A stretch of DNA of 64,000 nt. Origin: Akkermansiaceae bacterium. Lineage in GTDB: Bacteria > Verrucomicrobiota > Verrucomicrobiia > Verrucomicrobiales > Akkermansiaceae. Location: NCBI GenBank assembly GCA_017798145.1, contig CP059069.1, positions 3,519,226-3,583,225 of the forward strand, written 5' to 3'. Numbering within the stretch: position 1 is the stretch's first letter; every line of letters begins with the position of its first letter. The notes beneath the pieces were generated by a model, which was given only the letters and a program-made list of their open reading frames with translations, did no database searches and had not been told where the DNA came from. Made by a program: the position numbers and the translations under genes. Shown piece by piece: positions 1 to 7,872 of the stretch.

Positions 1-1
1 G

Positions 2-508
2 GGCGCGAAGTTCGAGGCCGCGAAAAACTCCATCGCCGGCAACACCTGCCTCTATGGCGCCACCGGCGGTTTCCTGTTTGCAAACGGCCGCGCCGGCGAG
101 CGCTTCGCCGTCCGCAACTCCGGCGCCACCGCCATCGTCGAGGGCGTGGGCGACCACGGCTGCGAATACATGACCAACGGCACCGTCGCCATCCTTGGCA
201 AGACCGGGAAAAACTTCGGAGCAGGCATGTCCGGCGGCACCGCTTTCGTCTATGACGTCGATGGGAAATTCTACTCCCGCGTCAACACCGAGATGGTCGT
301 CGCATTGCCCATCACCCGTCCGCAGGACATCGCCGAGGTGAAAGCCCTCATCGAGCTCCACGCCGCGAAAACCGGCTCCAAGCAAGCCGCCGCCCTTCTC
401 GCCGACTGGGAAACCACCGTCCGCAAGCTCGTCCGCGTGATCGCCAAGGAACGCGCCGACCTTGAGGCAGCCGAGGAGAAGCACGAAGCGGCATCGACCC
501 CGAAGTGA
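2..508 (+). CDS. gltB: Glutamate synthase large subunit, C-terminal end (partial)
   Basis: This is the last 168 residues of an open frame that enters from the left edge. The residues NSIAGNTCLYGATGG, RFAVRNSGA and VEGVGDHGCEYMTNG are the glycine-rich repeats of the C-terminal beta-helix (GXGXG) domain of glutamate synthase. That domain follows the amidotransferase and FMN/Fe-S domains in the complete enzyme, which makes two glutamates from glutamine and 2-oxoglutarate in the cytosol. The charged C-terminal tail fits bacterial GltB. The start and the catalytic domains lie outside the window. The next gene is convergent, so the transcript probably ends near 510-530. Confidence 0.93.
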   Translation, partial: GAKFEAAKNSIAGNTCLYGATGGFLFANGRAGERFAVRNSGATAIVEGVGDHGCEYMTNGTVAILGKTGKNFGAGMSGGTAFVYDVDGKFYSRVNTEMVVALPITRPQDIAEVKALIELHAAKTGSKQAAALLADWETTVRKLVRVIAKERADLEAAEEKHEAASTPK

Positions 509-530
509 CTCGTTGGCCAAAGGCAGGATC

Positions 531-782
531 TCACTCCTTCCACCAGTCCCCGTCCTTCTCCCAGGCCTCCCGCTTGTCCTCCGTGCGGCTGGCCGCCTTG
601 ACCTGTTTGGCGGATTTCTCATCCCTTTCCAATTCATCGAGCAGGTTGTCCACGCCGGCATCCCGCCTCGAGGCATTCCGCGCCATGCAGGCAAACAGTA
701 TCAGAATGACGCTGAAGCTGAGGAAAATCGTTCCCAGCATGGCGACCGCAAACACATCGGCAACTGTCATTCCCGGCGACAT
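531..782 (-). CDS. Small single-pass membrane protein, unknown function
   Basis: An 83-residue protein. One hydrophobic segment at about residues 8-31 (VFAVAMLGTIFLSFSVILIL) is followed by a charged tail rich in Asp, Glu, Lys and Trp that ends DGDWWKE. The layout suggests an inner-membrane protein with a short cytoplasmic tail. It lies convergent to gltB and divergent from the YlbF-like gene. I do not recognise a family. It is kept as a gene because the membrane/charged architecture is coherent and no better frame exists on the other strand. Confidence 0.55.
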   Translation of the reverse strand: MSPGMTVADVFAVAMLGTIFLSFSVILILFACMARNASRRDAGVDNLLDELERDEKSAKQVKAASRTEDKREAWEKDGDWWKE

Positions 783-887
783 TCAGGCCGGATGGTTGCA
801 CAGCCGGTTGCAGTGCACAAGCGGCCTGGCCCGCATTTCCTGAAAATGACGGTTGCACCGGTTCCGCCGCCGCCCTACCACTTTCCC

Positions 888-1325
888 ATGAGCACACTAC
901 TCGAGAAAACATCCATCGTTTCCAAGACCAAGGAACTCTGCGCCCAGATCGCGGAAGACTCGCAATTCATCAAGCTCCAGGCCGATGTCGAACGCTTCCT
1001 CTCCGACGATGCCGCGAAGCTGCAATACCAGTCGGTCCACGAGAAGGGCGAGGAGCTGCACCACAAGCAGCACGCAGGAGTGGAACTCGGTGCCGCCGAA
1101 ATCAAGGCTTTTGAGGATGCCCGCGACGCACTGTTCGATAACAAGGTCGCCGCTGACTTCATGGACGCCCAGCGCGCGCTGGAGAGCATCCAGAAGCAGA
1201 TCGGGAAATATGTCAGCATGACCCTCGAGCTCGGCCGCGTCCCTACCGACGAGGAAGTGGAGGAAGCCCAGAACGGCGGCGGTTGCTGCGGTGGCGGCGG
1301 CGGCGGTGGTGGTTGCTGCGGCTGA
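888..1325 (+). CDS. YlbF/YmcA-family protein with Cys/Gly-rich tail
   Basis: A 145-residue, mostly helical protein. The body (MSTLLEKTSIVSKTKELC onward, about residues 1-125) fits the YlbF/YmcA family of small helical proteins, which in Bacillus act with YaaT in the Ric complex that modulates RNase Y and binds Fe-S clusters. The last 20 residues are almost only Gly and Cys, with two CC pairs separated by eight glycines. This looks like a metal or Fe-S ligand segment. The frame is open back to 462, but ATG 888 is chosen because it starts the conserved part. The following hydrolase starts 20 bp downstream. The function is inferred from the fold family only. Confidence 0.72.
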   Translation: MSTLLEKTSIVSKTKELCAQIAEDSQFIKLQADVERFLSDDAAKLQYQSVHEKGEELHHKQHAGVELGAAEIKAFEDARDALFDNKVAADFMDAQRALESIQKQIGKYVSMTLELGRVPTDEEVEEAQNGGGCCGGGGGGGGCCG

Positions 1326-1345
1326 TCCCTCGCTCCGCGAAATAC

Positions 1346-2143
1346 GTGTCTCTGGACGCCGCATACCTGACTTTCCTCGGCACCGGCACCTCCGTCGGAG
1401 TCCCCGTCATAGGATGCAACTGCCCGGTCTGCAAATCCCCCGACCCGCGCAACAACCGCACCCGCGCCTCCATCCTGGTCAGTACCGGGGAAACCACTGT
1501 CCTCGTCGATTCCGGGCCCGACCTCCGAGAGCAGGCGCTGCGGGAAGGGATTTCGATGATCGACGCGGTCATCTACACCCACTCCCACCTCGACCATGTC
1601 GCGGGCTTCGATGAGATGCGCGCCTTCTGCTGGGGGAAAGATGAGCCGCTGCCGCTTTATGCCACCGTATCCTGCATCGGCGTCCTCAAATCCATGTTCG
1701 GCTGGGCTTTCCTCCCGGACAACACGCACAGGGGCTATATCCGCCCGGCACCGCACCCCATCTCCGGGGAATTCCGCATCGGCGATCTGACAGTCCGTCC
1801 TTTGCCAGTGCTCCACGGCTCCGTCGAGACCATAGGCCTGCTTCTCGAAACGGATGCCGGTTTCCGCCTCTCCTATCTCCCGGATGTGAAATCCATCCCG
1901 GAGACCACCATGGCGATGATGGGAAACCTGGACCTGCTCATCATCGACGCCCTCCGGGACACACCCCATCCGACGCATCTTTCGCTCCCGGAGGCGATCG
2001 AGATTTCCGAAAAGCTAGCTCCCCGCAAAACCCTGCTCACCCACATCAGCCACGATCTCGATCACGCAAGCCTTGCCGCAATGCTCCCGGAAGGGGTATC
2101 ACCCGCCCATGACGGCCTGCGCGTGAAACTCGGGCTGCCCTGA
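1346..2143 (+). CDS. MBL-fold metallo-hydrolase, PhnP/YycJ-like
   Basis: About 265 residues. [22 protein letters not shown] at the N-terminus, then the metal motif [13 protein letters not shown] (HxHxDH) near residue 75, and later LPVLHG, LPDVK, IIDALR and [10 protein letters not shown], are the ordered metal-ligand blocks of the metallo-beta-lactamase fold. The Cys pair near the N-terminus and the overall order resemble PhnP phosphodiesterases; it may hydrolyse a cyclic phosphodiester. GTG 1346 is chosen so as not to overlap the YlbF-like gene. The frame is open to 1283, so an overlapping start is possible. The xthA start follows after 5 bp, which suggests co-transcription. Confidence 0.85.
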   Translation: MSLDAAYLTFLGTGTSVGVPVIGCNCPVCKSPDPRNNRTRASILVSTGETTVLVDSGPDLREQALREGISMIDAVIYTHSHLDHVAGFDEMRAFCWGKDEPLPLYATVSCIGVLKSMFGWAFLPDNTHRGYIRPAPHPISGEFRIGDLTVRPLPVLHGSVETIGLLLETDAGFRLSYLPDVKSIPETTMAMMGNLDLLIIDALRDTPHPTHLSLPEAIEISEKLAPRKTLLTHISHDLDHASLAAMLPEGVSPAHDGLRVKLGLP

Positions 2144-2148
2144 AGCCT

Positions 2149-2907
2149 ATGAAACTCATCTCCTGGAACGTCAACGGCATCCGCGCCGCCCTGAACAAGG
2201 GCTTGGCCGATTTCCTCTCCGCCGAAAACCCCGATATCCTCTGCCTGCAGGAAACCAAGGCGCGCGAGGAGCAGGTGGAGCTGCCGCTGGAATTCGGCGC
2301 CTACAAATCCTACTGGAACTCCGCCGAGAAACCGGGCTACTCCGGCACCGCGATCTTCACCAAAGCAGCTCCACTTTCCTGCACCCACGGCTTCGGCATC
2401 GCCGAGCATGACAAGGAAGGCCGGGTCATCACCCTGGAGTATCCGGATTTCCACCTCGTCAACGTTTACACCGTCAACGCCCAGGACGAGCTGCGCCGCC
2501 TGCCCTACCGCCTCCAATGGGACGCCGCATTCCGCAAGCACCTCATCACCCTTGCGGAAACCAAGCCGGTGATTTTCTGCGGAGACCTGAACGTCGCCCA
2601 CAAGGAGATCGACCTCGCCCGCCCGAGGGAAAACCGCAAGAGCGCCGGTTTTTCCGACGAGGAGCGCGCCAGCTTCACCGAGCTGCTCGAAAGCGGCTTC
2701 ATCGATTCCTTCCGCCATCTTTATCCCGACAGAACCGAGGCCTATTCCTGGTGGTCATACCGGGGCGGGGCGCGGGAGCGAAACGTCGGCTGGAGGATCG
2801 ACTACTTCGGGCTCTCACCCGCCCTGATCGACCGTCTTGCGGAGGCCACGATCCATCCGCATGTATTGGGATCGGATCATTGCCCGGTGGGGCTTGTACT
2901 GAAGTGA
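2149..2907 (+). CDS. xthA: Exodeoxyribonuclease III
   Basis: A 252-residue enzyme of the EEP (endonuclease/exonuclease/phosphatase) superfamily. [15 protein letters not shown] at the start, ILCLQETKA (metal-binding Glu), [22 protein letters not shown] (catalytic Asp and Asn) and the final [10 protein letters not shown] (general-base Asp-His) are the canonical AP-endonuclease motifs in order and spacing. It acts in base excision repair, cutting at abasic sites and removing 3' blocks. Full length for the ExoIII family. The start is well defined by the conserved MKLISWN. Confidence 0.95.
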   Translation: MKLISWNVNGIRAALNKGLADFLSAENPDILCLQETKAREEQVELPLEFGAYKSYWNSAEKPGYSGTAIFTKAAPLSCTHGFGIAEHDKEGRVITLEYPDFHLVNVYTVNAQDELRRLPYRLQWDAAFRKHLITLAETKPVIFCGDLNVAHKEIDLARPRENRKSAGFSDEERASFTELLESGFIDSFRHLYPDRTEAYSWWSYRGGARERNVGWRIDYFGLSPALIDRLAEATIHPHVLGSDHCPVGLVLK

Positions 2908-3018
2908 GCGGGACGCGAGATATTCCCTCTTGCATGCGTATGGGTGAGGGCTTTCCGGGTTCATTTCCCCGGGTGTCGGCAGGTATGCTGCATGTCGGTG
3001 CCGGAAACGCATTGAAAG

Positions 3019-4992
3019 TTGACGCCATGCGTGCAAGTTTCGCCCGTGATTCCGCCTTCCGCAGCCGCCTCCAAACCCGCCAAGACCAAGCCAGCCAAGG
3101 GCTGGTCCACCGAAAAATCCGCCGAGCTCTACGGCGTGGAGGCTTGGGGGCATAAGTTTTTCCATGTCAACAAGGACGGTCACGTGACCGTGAAGCTCGA
3201 GGACGGCGAGAACAGCGCCAAGGTTTCCCTGCACGATGTCGTCGAGGGCTTGCGCGACCGGGGCACCCACCTGCCGGTGCTGCTCCGTTTCCGCGATCTC
3301 CTCCATTCCCGCATCACCGAGATCAACGAAGCCTTCCGCGAGGCGATCAAGGTCACCAAATACCATGGCAACTATCGCGGCGTCTATCCGATCAAGGTCA
3401 ACCAGCAGCGCCAGGTCATCGAGGAGATCGCCGAGTTCGGGAAAAAATACCACTACGGCCTCGAGGCCGGATCGAAGCCGGAGCTTATCGCCGCGCTCGC
3501 GCACATGCACGATCCCGAGGCCTACATCATCTGCAACGGCTACAAGGACGAGGAGTTCATCGACCTCGCCCTGCACTCCCAGAAAATGGGCATGAAGATC
3601 ATGCTTGTCCTGGAAATGCCCAGCGAGCTCGGCCTCATCCTGGAGCGTTCCCGCAAGATCGGCGTGCTGCCCAACCTCGGCATCCGCATCCGCCTTTCCA
3701 CCAAAGGATCCGGCCACTGGCAGGAATCGGCGGGCGACAAGTCCGTCTTCGGCCTCAATGCCGCGCAGGTCATCGAGGTCGTGGATTCGCTCAAGGAATC
3801 CGGCCACCTCGCCTGCCTGAAAATGCTCCACTACCACCAGGGCAGCCAGATTCCGAACATCGCCGCCATCCGCGAGGGTTGCACCGAGGCGGTGCGCATG
3901 TATTGCGACCTTGTCAAGGAAGGCGCACCCATGGGCGTTCTCGACATCGGCGGCGGCATGGCCGTGGACTACGATGGCTCCCACACGAACTTCGCCTCCT
4001 CCTGCAACTACTCCATCCAGGAATACTGCACCGACATCGTAGAGGTCATCGCCCAGCAGTGCGACCGCGTCGGAGTGAAGCACCCGAACCTGATTTCCGA
4101 ATCCGGCCGCGCCGTGGTCTCCTACTATTCGGTGCTGGTTTTCAACATCCTCGATGTCACCTCCGCCCAGACCACGGACAAGGAGCCGGTCATGCCGGAA
4201 AAGGCTCCGCAGAACCTGACGAACCTGTTCCACGTCAACAAGACGCTGAGCAAAAAGAACCTCCAGGAATCGATGAACGACGCGGTCTATTACCGCGACC
4301 AGGTGCGGGCCATGTTCCTCTACGGCGCCGCCACCCTCCGCGAGCGCGGCCTTGCCGAGGCGTGGTACTGGCACATCCTCACCCGCATCTCGAACATGAT
4401 CTCCGACATGGACGACGTGCCCGAGGAGCTCACCGAACTCTCCAACAGCCTCGCCGATTTCTACTACGGGAATTTCTCGCTCTTCCAGTCCCTGCCCGAC
4501 TCCTGGGCCATCGACCAGCTCTTCCCCGTGCTCCCCATCCACCGCCTCGACGAAAGGCCGAAACACCGCGCCGTCCTCGCCGACATCACCTGCGATTGCG
4601 ATGGCAAGATCGACCGCTTCATCGACAAGGAGGATGTCGCGAAAGTCCTGCCACTCCATGACCTGAAACCCGACGAGCCCTACTACATCGGCATCTTCCT
4701 CGTCGGAGCCTACCAGGAAACCCTCGGCGACCTCCACAACCTGTTAGGCGATACCAATGTCGTCGGCGTCCATTTGGAAAAAGGCAAGCCCGTCTACACC
4801 CACGAGGTCGAGGGCGACACCGTCGCCGACGTGCTATCCTATGTGGAGTTCGACCCCAAGGAACTCGTCTCGAGATTCCGCAACTTCGCCGAAAAAGCCG
4901 TGAACGACGGCCGCATTTCCCCGAAGGAGCGCAAGGAGATCATGGATCTCTACCGCGACGGGCTGGGCGGATACACGTATTTCGAGAGCTGA
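3019..4992 (+). CDS. speA: Biosynthetic arginine decarboxylase
   Basis: About 650 residues, full length for SpeA. It converts arginine to agmatine, the first step of the agmatine route to polyamines. YRGVYPIKVNQQRQVIEEI carries the PLP-binding lysine, HYHQGSQIPNI and LDIGGGMAVDYDG are typical blocks of this fold-III (alanine-racemase-like) decarboxylase, and ISESGRAVVSYYSVLVF and ADITCDCDGKIDRF complete the barrel and C-terminal domain. The start is uncertain: the frame opens at TTG 3019, with GTG at 3031 and 3046 also possible, because the first 30 residues are a low-complexity Ala/Pro/Lys leader. Confidence 0.95.
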   Translation: MTPCVQVSPVIPPSAAASKPAKTKPAKGWSTEKSAELYGVEAWGHKFFHVNKDGHVTVKLEDGENSAKVSLHDVVEGLRDRGTHLPVLLRFRDLLHSRITEINEAFREAIKVTKYHGNYRGVYPIKVNQQRQVIEEIAEFGKKYHYGLEAGSKPELIAALAHMHDPEAYIICNGYKDEEFIDLALHSQKMGMKIMLVLEMPSELGLILERSRKIGVLPNLGIRIRLSTKGSGHWQESAGDKSVFGLNAAQVIEVVDSLKESGHLACLKMLHYHQGSQIPNIAAIREGCTEAVRMYCDLVKEGAPMGVLDIGGGMAVDYDGSHTNFASSCNYSIQEYCTDIVEVIAQQCDRVGVKHPNLISESGRAVVSYYSVLVFNILDVTSAQTTDKEPVMPEKAPQNLTNLFHVNKTLSKKNLQESMNDAVYYRDQVRAMFLYGAATLRERGLAEAWYWHILTRISNMISDMDDVPEELTELSNSLADFYYGNFSLFQSLPDSWAIDQLFPVLPIHRLDERPKHRAVLADITCDCDGKIDRFIDKEDVAKVLPLHDLKPDEPYYIGIFLVGAYQETLGDLHNLLGDTNVVGVHLEKGKPVYTHEVEGDTVADVLSYVEFDPKELVSRFRNFAEKAVNDGRISPKERKEIMDLYRDGLGGYTYFES

Positions 4993-5071
4993 GTCGGGGA
5001 GATCGCGATGACGGCCATCGCCCTCAGCCACTTCGCCGGAATGCGAGTTGCCCTTTGGGGTGCGGGTGGGG

Positions 5072-5917
5072 TCATTCTGACGCTGCCGCCATATCGAGAA
5101 TCGCGGCGGGGGGCAGGCCGCCTTGGCGGAGGCTGCGGATGGATTTCGCGGCATCGCGCTTGGCAAGGCGGATGCCGTTCTCATCGCGGACGAGGGCGTG
5201 GTGCAGGTAGGTGGGCTCCGGGAAGCCGAGGATGGCCTGGAGCTGGCGCTGGACGTGGGTGGCCCCTAACAGATCCTCGCCGCGGGTCACGTGGCTGACT
5301 TTTTGGAAGGCATCGTCCACGACGACGGCCAGATGGTAGGAGGTGCCTATGTCCTTGCGGGCGAGGACAACATCCCCGTTGACCATGGTGCTGACCGCTG
5401 TGGTGGTGCCGTGGCGGAGATCGTGGAATGAGATTTCGCCGTGGAGGGCGGCGGCTTTCGCGGAGTTGAGCCGCCAGGTGTGGGGTTCGCCGGCGGCGAT
5501 GCGTGCCTTCGTTTCCAAGCCGTCGAGGTCACGGCAGAGGCCGGGGTAGAGCAGCGCTTCGCTGCCATGGGGGGCGGCGAGGATTTTCCCGATTTCCGCC
5601 TGGATGTCCTTGCGGGTGCAGAAGCAGGGATAGGCGAGGCCGAGTTCGCGGATGCGATGCAGGGCGGCGGCGTAGGCTTCGAGGCGGTTGCTCTGGCGGA
5701 TCGGCTCACCGTCCCAGGTGAGGCCTAGCCATTGGAGGTCCTGCTCGATGCGGGTGTAGCATTCCTCCTTCACGCGGGTGTCATCGATGTCCTCGTGGCG
5801 GAGCAGGAAGGTGCCGCCGGATTTCCTGGCGAGTTCGCGGGCGACCTTGGCGGCCAGGATGTGGCCGAGGTGGAGATCACCGGTGGGGCTGGGGGCGAAT
5901 CTGGTGGTGACGATCAT
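5072..5917 (-). CDS. gluQ: Glutamyl-Q tRNA(Asp) synthetase
   Basis: A 281-residue truncated glutamyl-tRNA synthetase paralogue. It has the HIGH-type motif (APSPTGDLHLGH) and a KMSKS-type position (IRLAKRDAAKS), but ends after the catalytic core and lacks the anticodon-binding domain. That fits GluQ, which attaches glutamate to queuosine in the tRNA(Asp) anticodon. CFCTRKDIQAEI and LYPGLCRDL supply cysteines of the usual zinc site. The start IVTTRFAPSPTG is the conserved N-terminus. It lies directly downstream of the S41 peptidase gene on the same strand (43 bp gap). Confidence 0.93.
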   Translation of the reverse strand: MIVTTRFAPSPTGDLHLGHILAAKVARELARKSGGTFLLRHEDIDDTRVKEECYTRIEQDLQWLGLTWDGEPIRQSNRLEAYAAALHRIRELGLAYPCFCTRKDIQAEIGKILAAPHGSEALLYPGLCRDLDGLETKARIAAGEPHTWRLNSAKAAALHGEISFHDLRHGTTTAVSTMVNGDVVLARKDIGTSYHLAVVVDDAFQKVSHVTRGEDLLGATHVQRQLQAILGFPEPTYLHHALVRDENGIRLAKRDAAKSIRSLRQGGLPPAAILDMAAASE

Positions 5918-5960
5918 GTCAGGAATGGTGCTCCCACGAAGACACGAGGGGAAGAGGATG

Positions 5961-7172
5961 CTATTTCGGGAGGGCTTCGATGGCAGCCTTGATGGCGGGG
6001 TCTGTCCATGCGCCGAGGGCGGATTTTTCGGCGGGGGTGAGGGAATCGGGATGGCCGGATTGCTGGAAGAAATCGCGGTCGCTCTGCGTGAACCCGATGG
6101 CGATGTCCGGAGCGATGCCCTTGAGGTGTGGGGTGTTTCCGGAAGGGGTGTGGTAGGTGGCGATGGTGAGGCGGAGGGCGGTGCCGCTGCCCATGGGGAT
6201 GATGTTCTGGACGCTGCCTTTGCCGTAGCTTTTCTCGCCGATGACAGTGGCGCGCTTGAGATCGTGGAGGGAGCCGGCGGTGAGCTCGGAGGCGGAGGCG
6301 GAGTTTCGGTCGATGAGGACGGCGATGGGATAATCGCGTTTGCGTCGCTGGCGATCCGGGGTTTTGAGGAATTCCTCGGGCTTTCCGCGCTCGCGGACGG
6401 AGACGACGGCGGTGGCGGGCGGGACGAAGAGGCCGAGGATTTTCACGGTCTGGTGGAGATCGCCGCCGCCGTTCTCGCGGAGATCGAGGATCAGGGATTT
6501 CATGCCCTTGTCCTCAAGCTCGTCGAGTGCGGCTTCGACTTCCCGGCTGCACTTGGCTCCGAAGGAGGCGAGCCGGATGTAGCCGGTTTCGGCGTGGCCG
6601 GGGAGGGGGGCGGCGATGGTGACTGACCTTTCCTCGACGTATCGGTGGGTCAGTTCCATCTCGATCTCGCCGGGGCGTTCGGGGTTGCGGAGGGTGAGTT
6701 TGGTTTTCGCCCCGGGGACTCCTTGGAGGCTGGCGAGGGTTTCGGAAAGACCGGCTGCGCCGGGCTCGGCGCCGTTGATTTTCAGAATGGTGGTGCGCGG
6801 GACGATACCCGCCTTGGCGGCCGGGCCGGATGGGGCGACGGAGGAGACGAAGGTTTTTCCGGAGTCCATGCCGATGCTGAGCCCGAGTGACTTGATCTCG
6901 TTGTCGAGTGTGCCTTCCCCGGTGATCATCTGCCTCATCTCGGGGTGGATGAAAGAGGAGTGCGCGTCGAGGCTGGAGAGCATCCCGTCGAGCGCTTGGT
7001 TGATGAGCTGGTCGTAGGTGAGCTTGTCGAGGTCCGGATGGCGGGCGCGGACGGTTTCGAGCACTTCGACGAAGCGTTCGAGGGCGGGGTAGGCAGCTTC
7101 CTTGGGATCGGCGGGCGCTGTTTCTGCGTTGGCGGAAAGCAGCGAGGCGAGGAGGATGGATGGCAATCTCAC
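5961..7172 (-). CDS. C-terminal-processing peptidase, S41 family
   Basis: About 403 residues. A short hydrophobic leader (LPSILLASLLSANA) is followed by an N-terminal helical part, a PDZ domain (ILKINGAEPGAAGLSETLASL) and the S41 catalytic domain. SASASELTAGSLHDLKRA carries the nucleophilic Ser and GEKSYGKGSVQ the Lys of the Ser/Lys dyad. It is probably exported and processes periplasmic or envelope proteins. GTG 7172 is proposed because it starts at the signal peptide; an in-frame ATG at 7247 would add a basic leader. The frame stays open further upstream, but that stretch overlaps apt on the other strand. Confidence 0.88.
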   Translation of the reverse strand: MRLPSILLASLLSANAETAPADPKEAAYPALERFVEVLETVRARHPDLDKLTYDQLINQALDGMLSSLDAHSSFIHPEMRQMITGEGTLDNEIKSLGLSIGMDSGKTFVSSVAPSGPAAKAGIVPRTTILKINGAEPGAAGLSETLASLQGVPGAKTKLTLRNPERPGEIEMELTHRYVEERSVTIAAPLPGHAETGYIRLASFGAKCSREVEAALDELEDKGMKSLILDLRENGGGDLHQTVKILGLFVPPATAVVSVRERGKPEEFLKTPDRQRRKRDYPIAVLIDRNSASASELTAGSLHDLKRATVIGEKSYGKGSVQNIIPMGSGTALRLTIATYHTPSGNTPHLKGIAPDIAIGFTQSDRDFFQQSGHPDSLTPAEKSALGAWTDPAIKAAIEALPK

Positions 7173-7293
7173 TGGGAATGGAGTACCACCGAAGGGGCGT
7201 GTGTGGGAGGAAAATTTCCGGGCGGGATGTTTGCTCGGTGATCCCATCTTTCCGAATGGCTTGCCCTGCGGCGGGATGCGGGTAGCCTCACGC

Positions 7294-7812
7294 ATGGTTG
7301 AGCGGCTGAGAGAAGCGGTAAGGGATGTGCAGGGTTTCCCGAAGGAGGGGATCGTTTTCAAGGACATCACCCCCATCCTTGGCGACGGGGAGCTTTTCAG
7401 GCTTTCGATCGACATGCTATGCGCGACGGCGGGGAACGAGAAGGTGGACAAGGTGGTGGGGATCGATGCACGCGGTTTCATCTTTGCTGCGGCGGTTGCG
7501 GACAGGCTGGGTGCGGGCTTTGTGCCGGTCAGGAAAAAGGGCAAGCTGCCATGGAAGTGCAGCGAGGCGGCCTATGCGCTGGAGTATGGCGAGGCGGTGG
7601 TGGAGATCCACGAGGATGCGGTGAAGCCCGGGGAGAAGGTGCTGCTGGTGGATGATCTGCTGGCGACGGGCGGCACGGCGGCTGCGGCGCTGAAACTCCT
7701 CGATGGGCTCGGCGCGGAGATCGTGGCGGTGTCTTTCCTGATCGAGCTTTCTTTCCTCAAGGGGCGGGACAAGCTTGCGAAGCATGAGGTGCTGTCTATC
7801 CTGGACTACTGA
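7294..7812 (+). CDS. apt: Adenine phosphoribosyltransferase
   Basis: A 172-residue purine-salvage enzyme that makes AMP from adenine and PRPP. FPKEGIVFKDITPIL is the typical N-terminal block, VVGIDARGFIF matches the adenine-binding strand, and VLLVDDLLATGGTAAAALKLL is the PRPP-binding loop. Length is standard. ATG 7294 gives the usual N-terminus; another ATG at 7276 is in frame. It is transcribed divergently from the S41 peptidase, so the region 7173-7293 probably holds promoters for both. The NACHT gene follows on the same strand after 60 bp. Confidence 0.95.
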   Translation: MVERLREAVRDVQGFPKEGIVFKDITPILGDGELFRLSIDMLCATAGNEKVDKVVGIDARGFIFAAAVADRLGAGFVPVRKKGKLPWKCSEAAYALEYGEAVVEIHEDAVKPGEKVLLVDDLLATGGTAAAALKLLDGLGAEIVAVSFLIELSFLKGRDKLAKHEVLSILDY

Positions 7813-7872
7813 GCCCCGGAGACACGTTTTCTTGCTTTCCAACGCGCACGATTCCTGCTTTCAAGAGCATTG

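Noticed and set aside
462-887. A 140-residue N-terminal extension of the YlbF-like protein
   Set aside because: The extension overlaps the small membrane gene on the other strand and is rich in Pro, Arg and Gly without motifs. The conserved part begins at ATG 888.
2815-4737. A 640-residue minus-strand protein opposite speA
   Set aside because: It is antisense to arginine decarboxylase, with Val/Gly/Asp-rich repeats typical of shadow frames.
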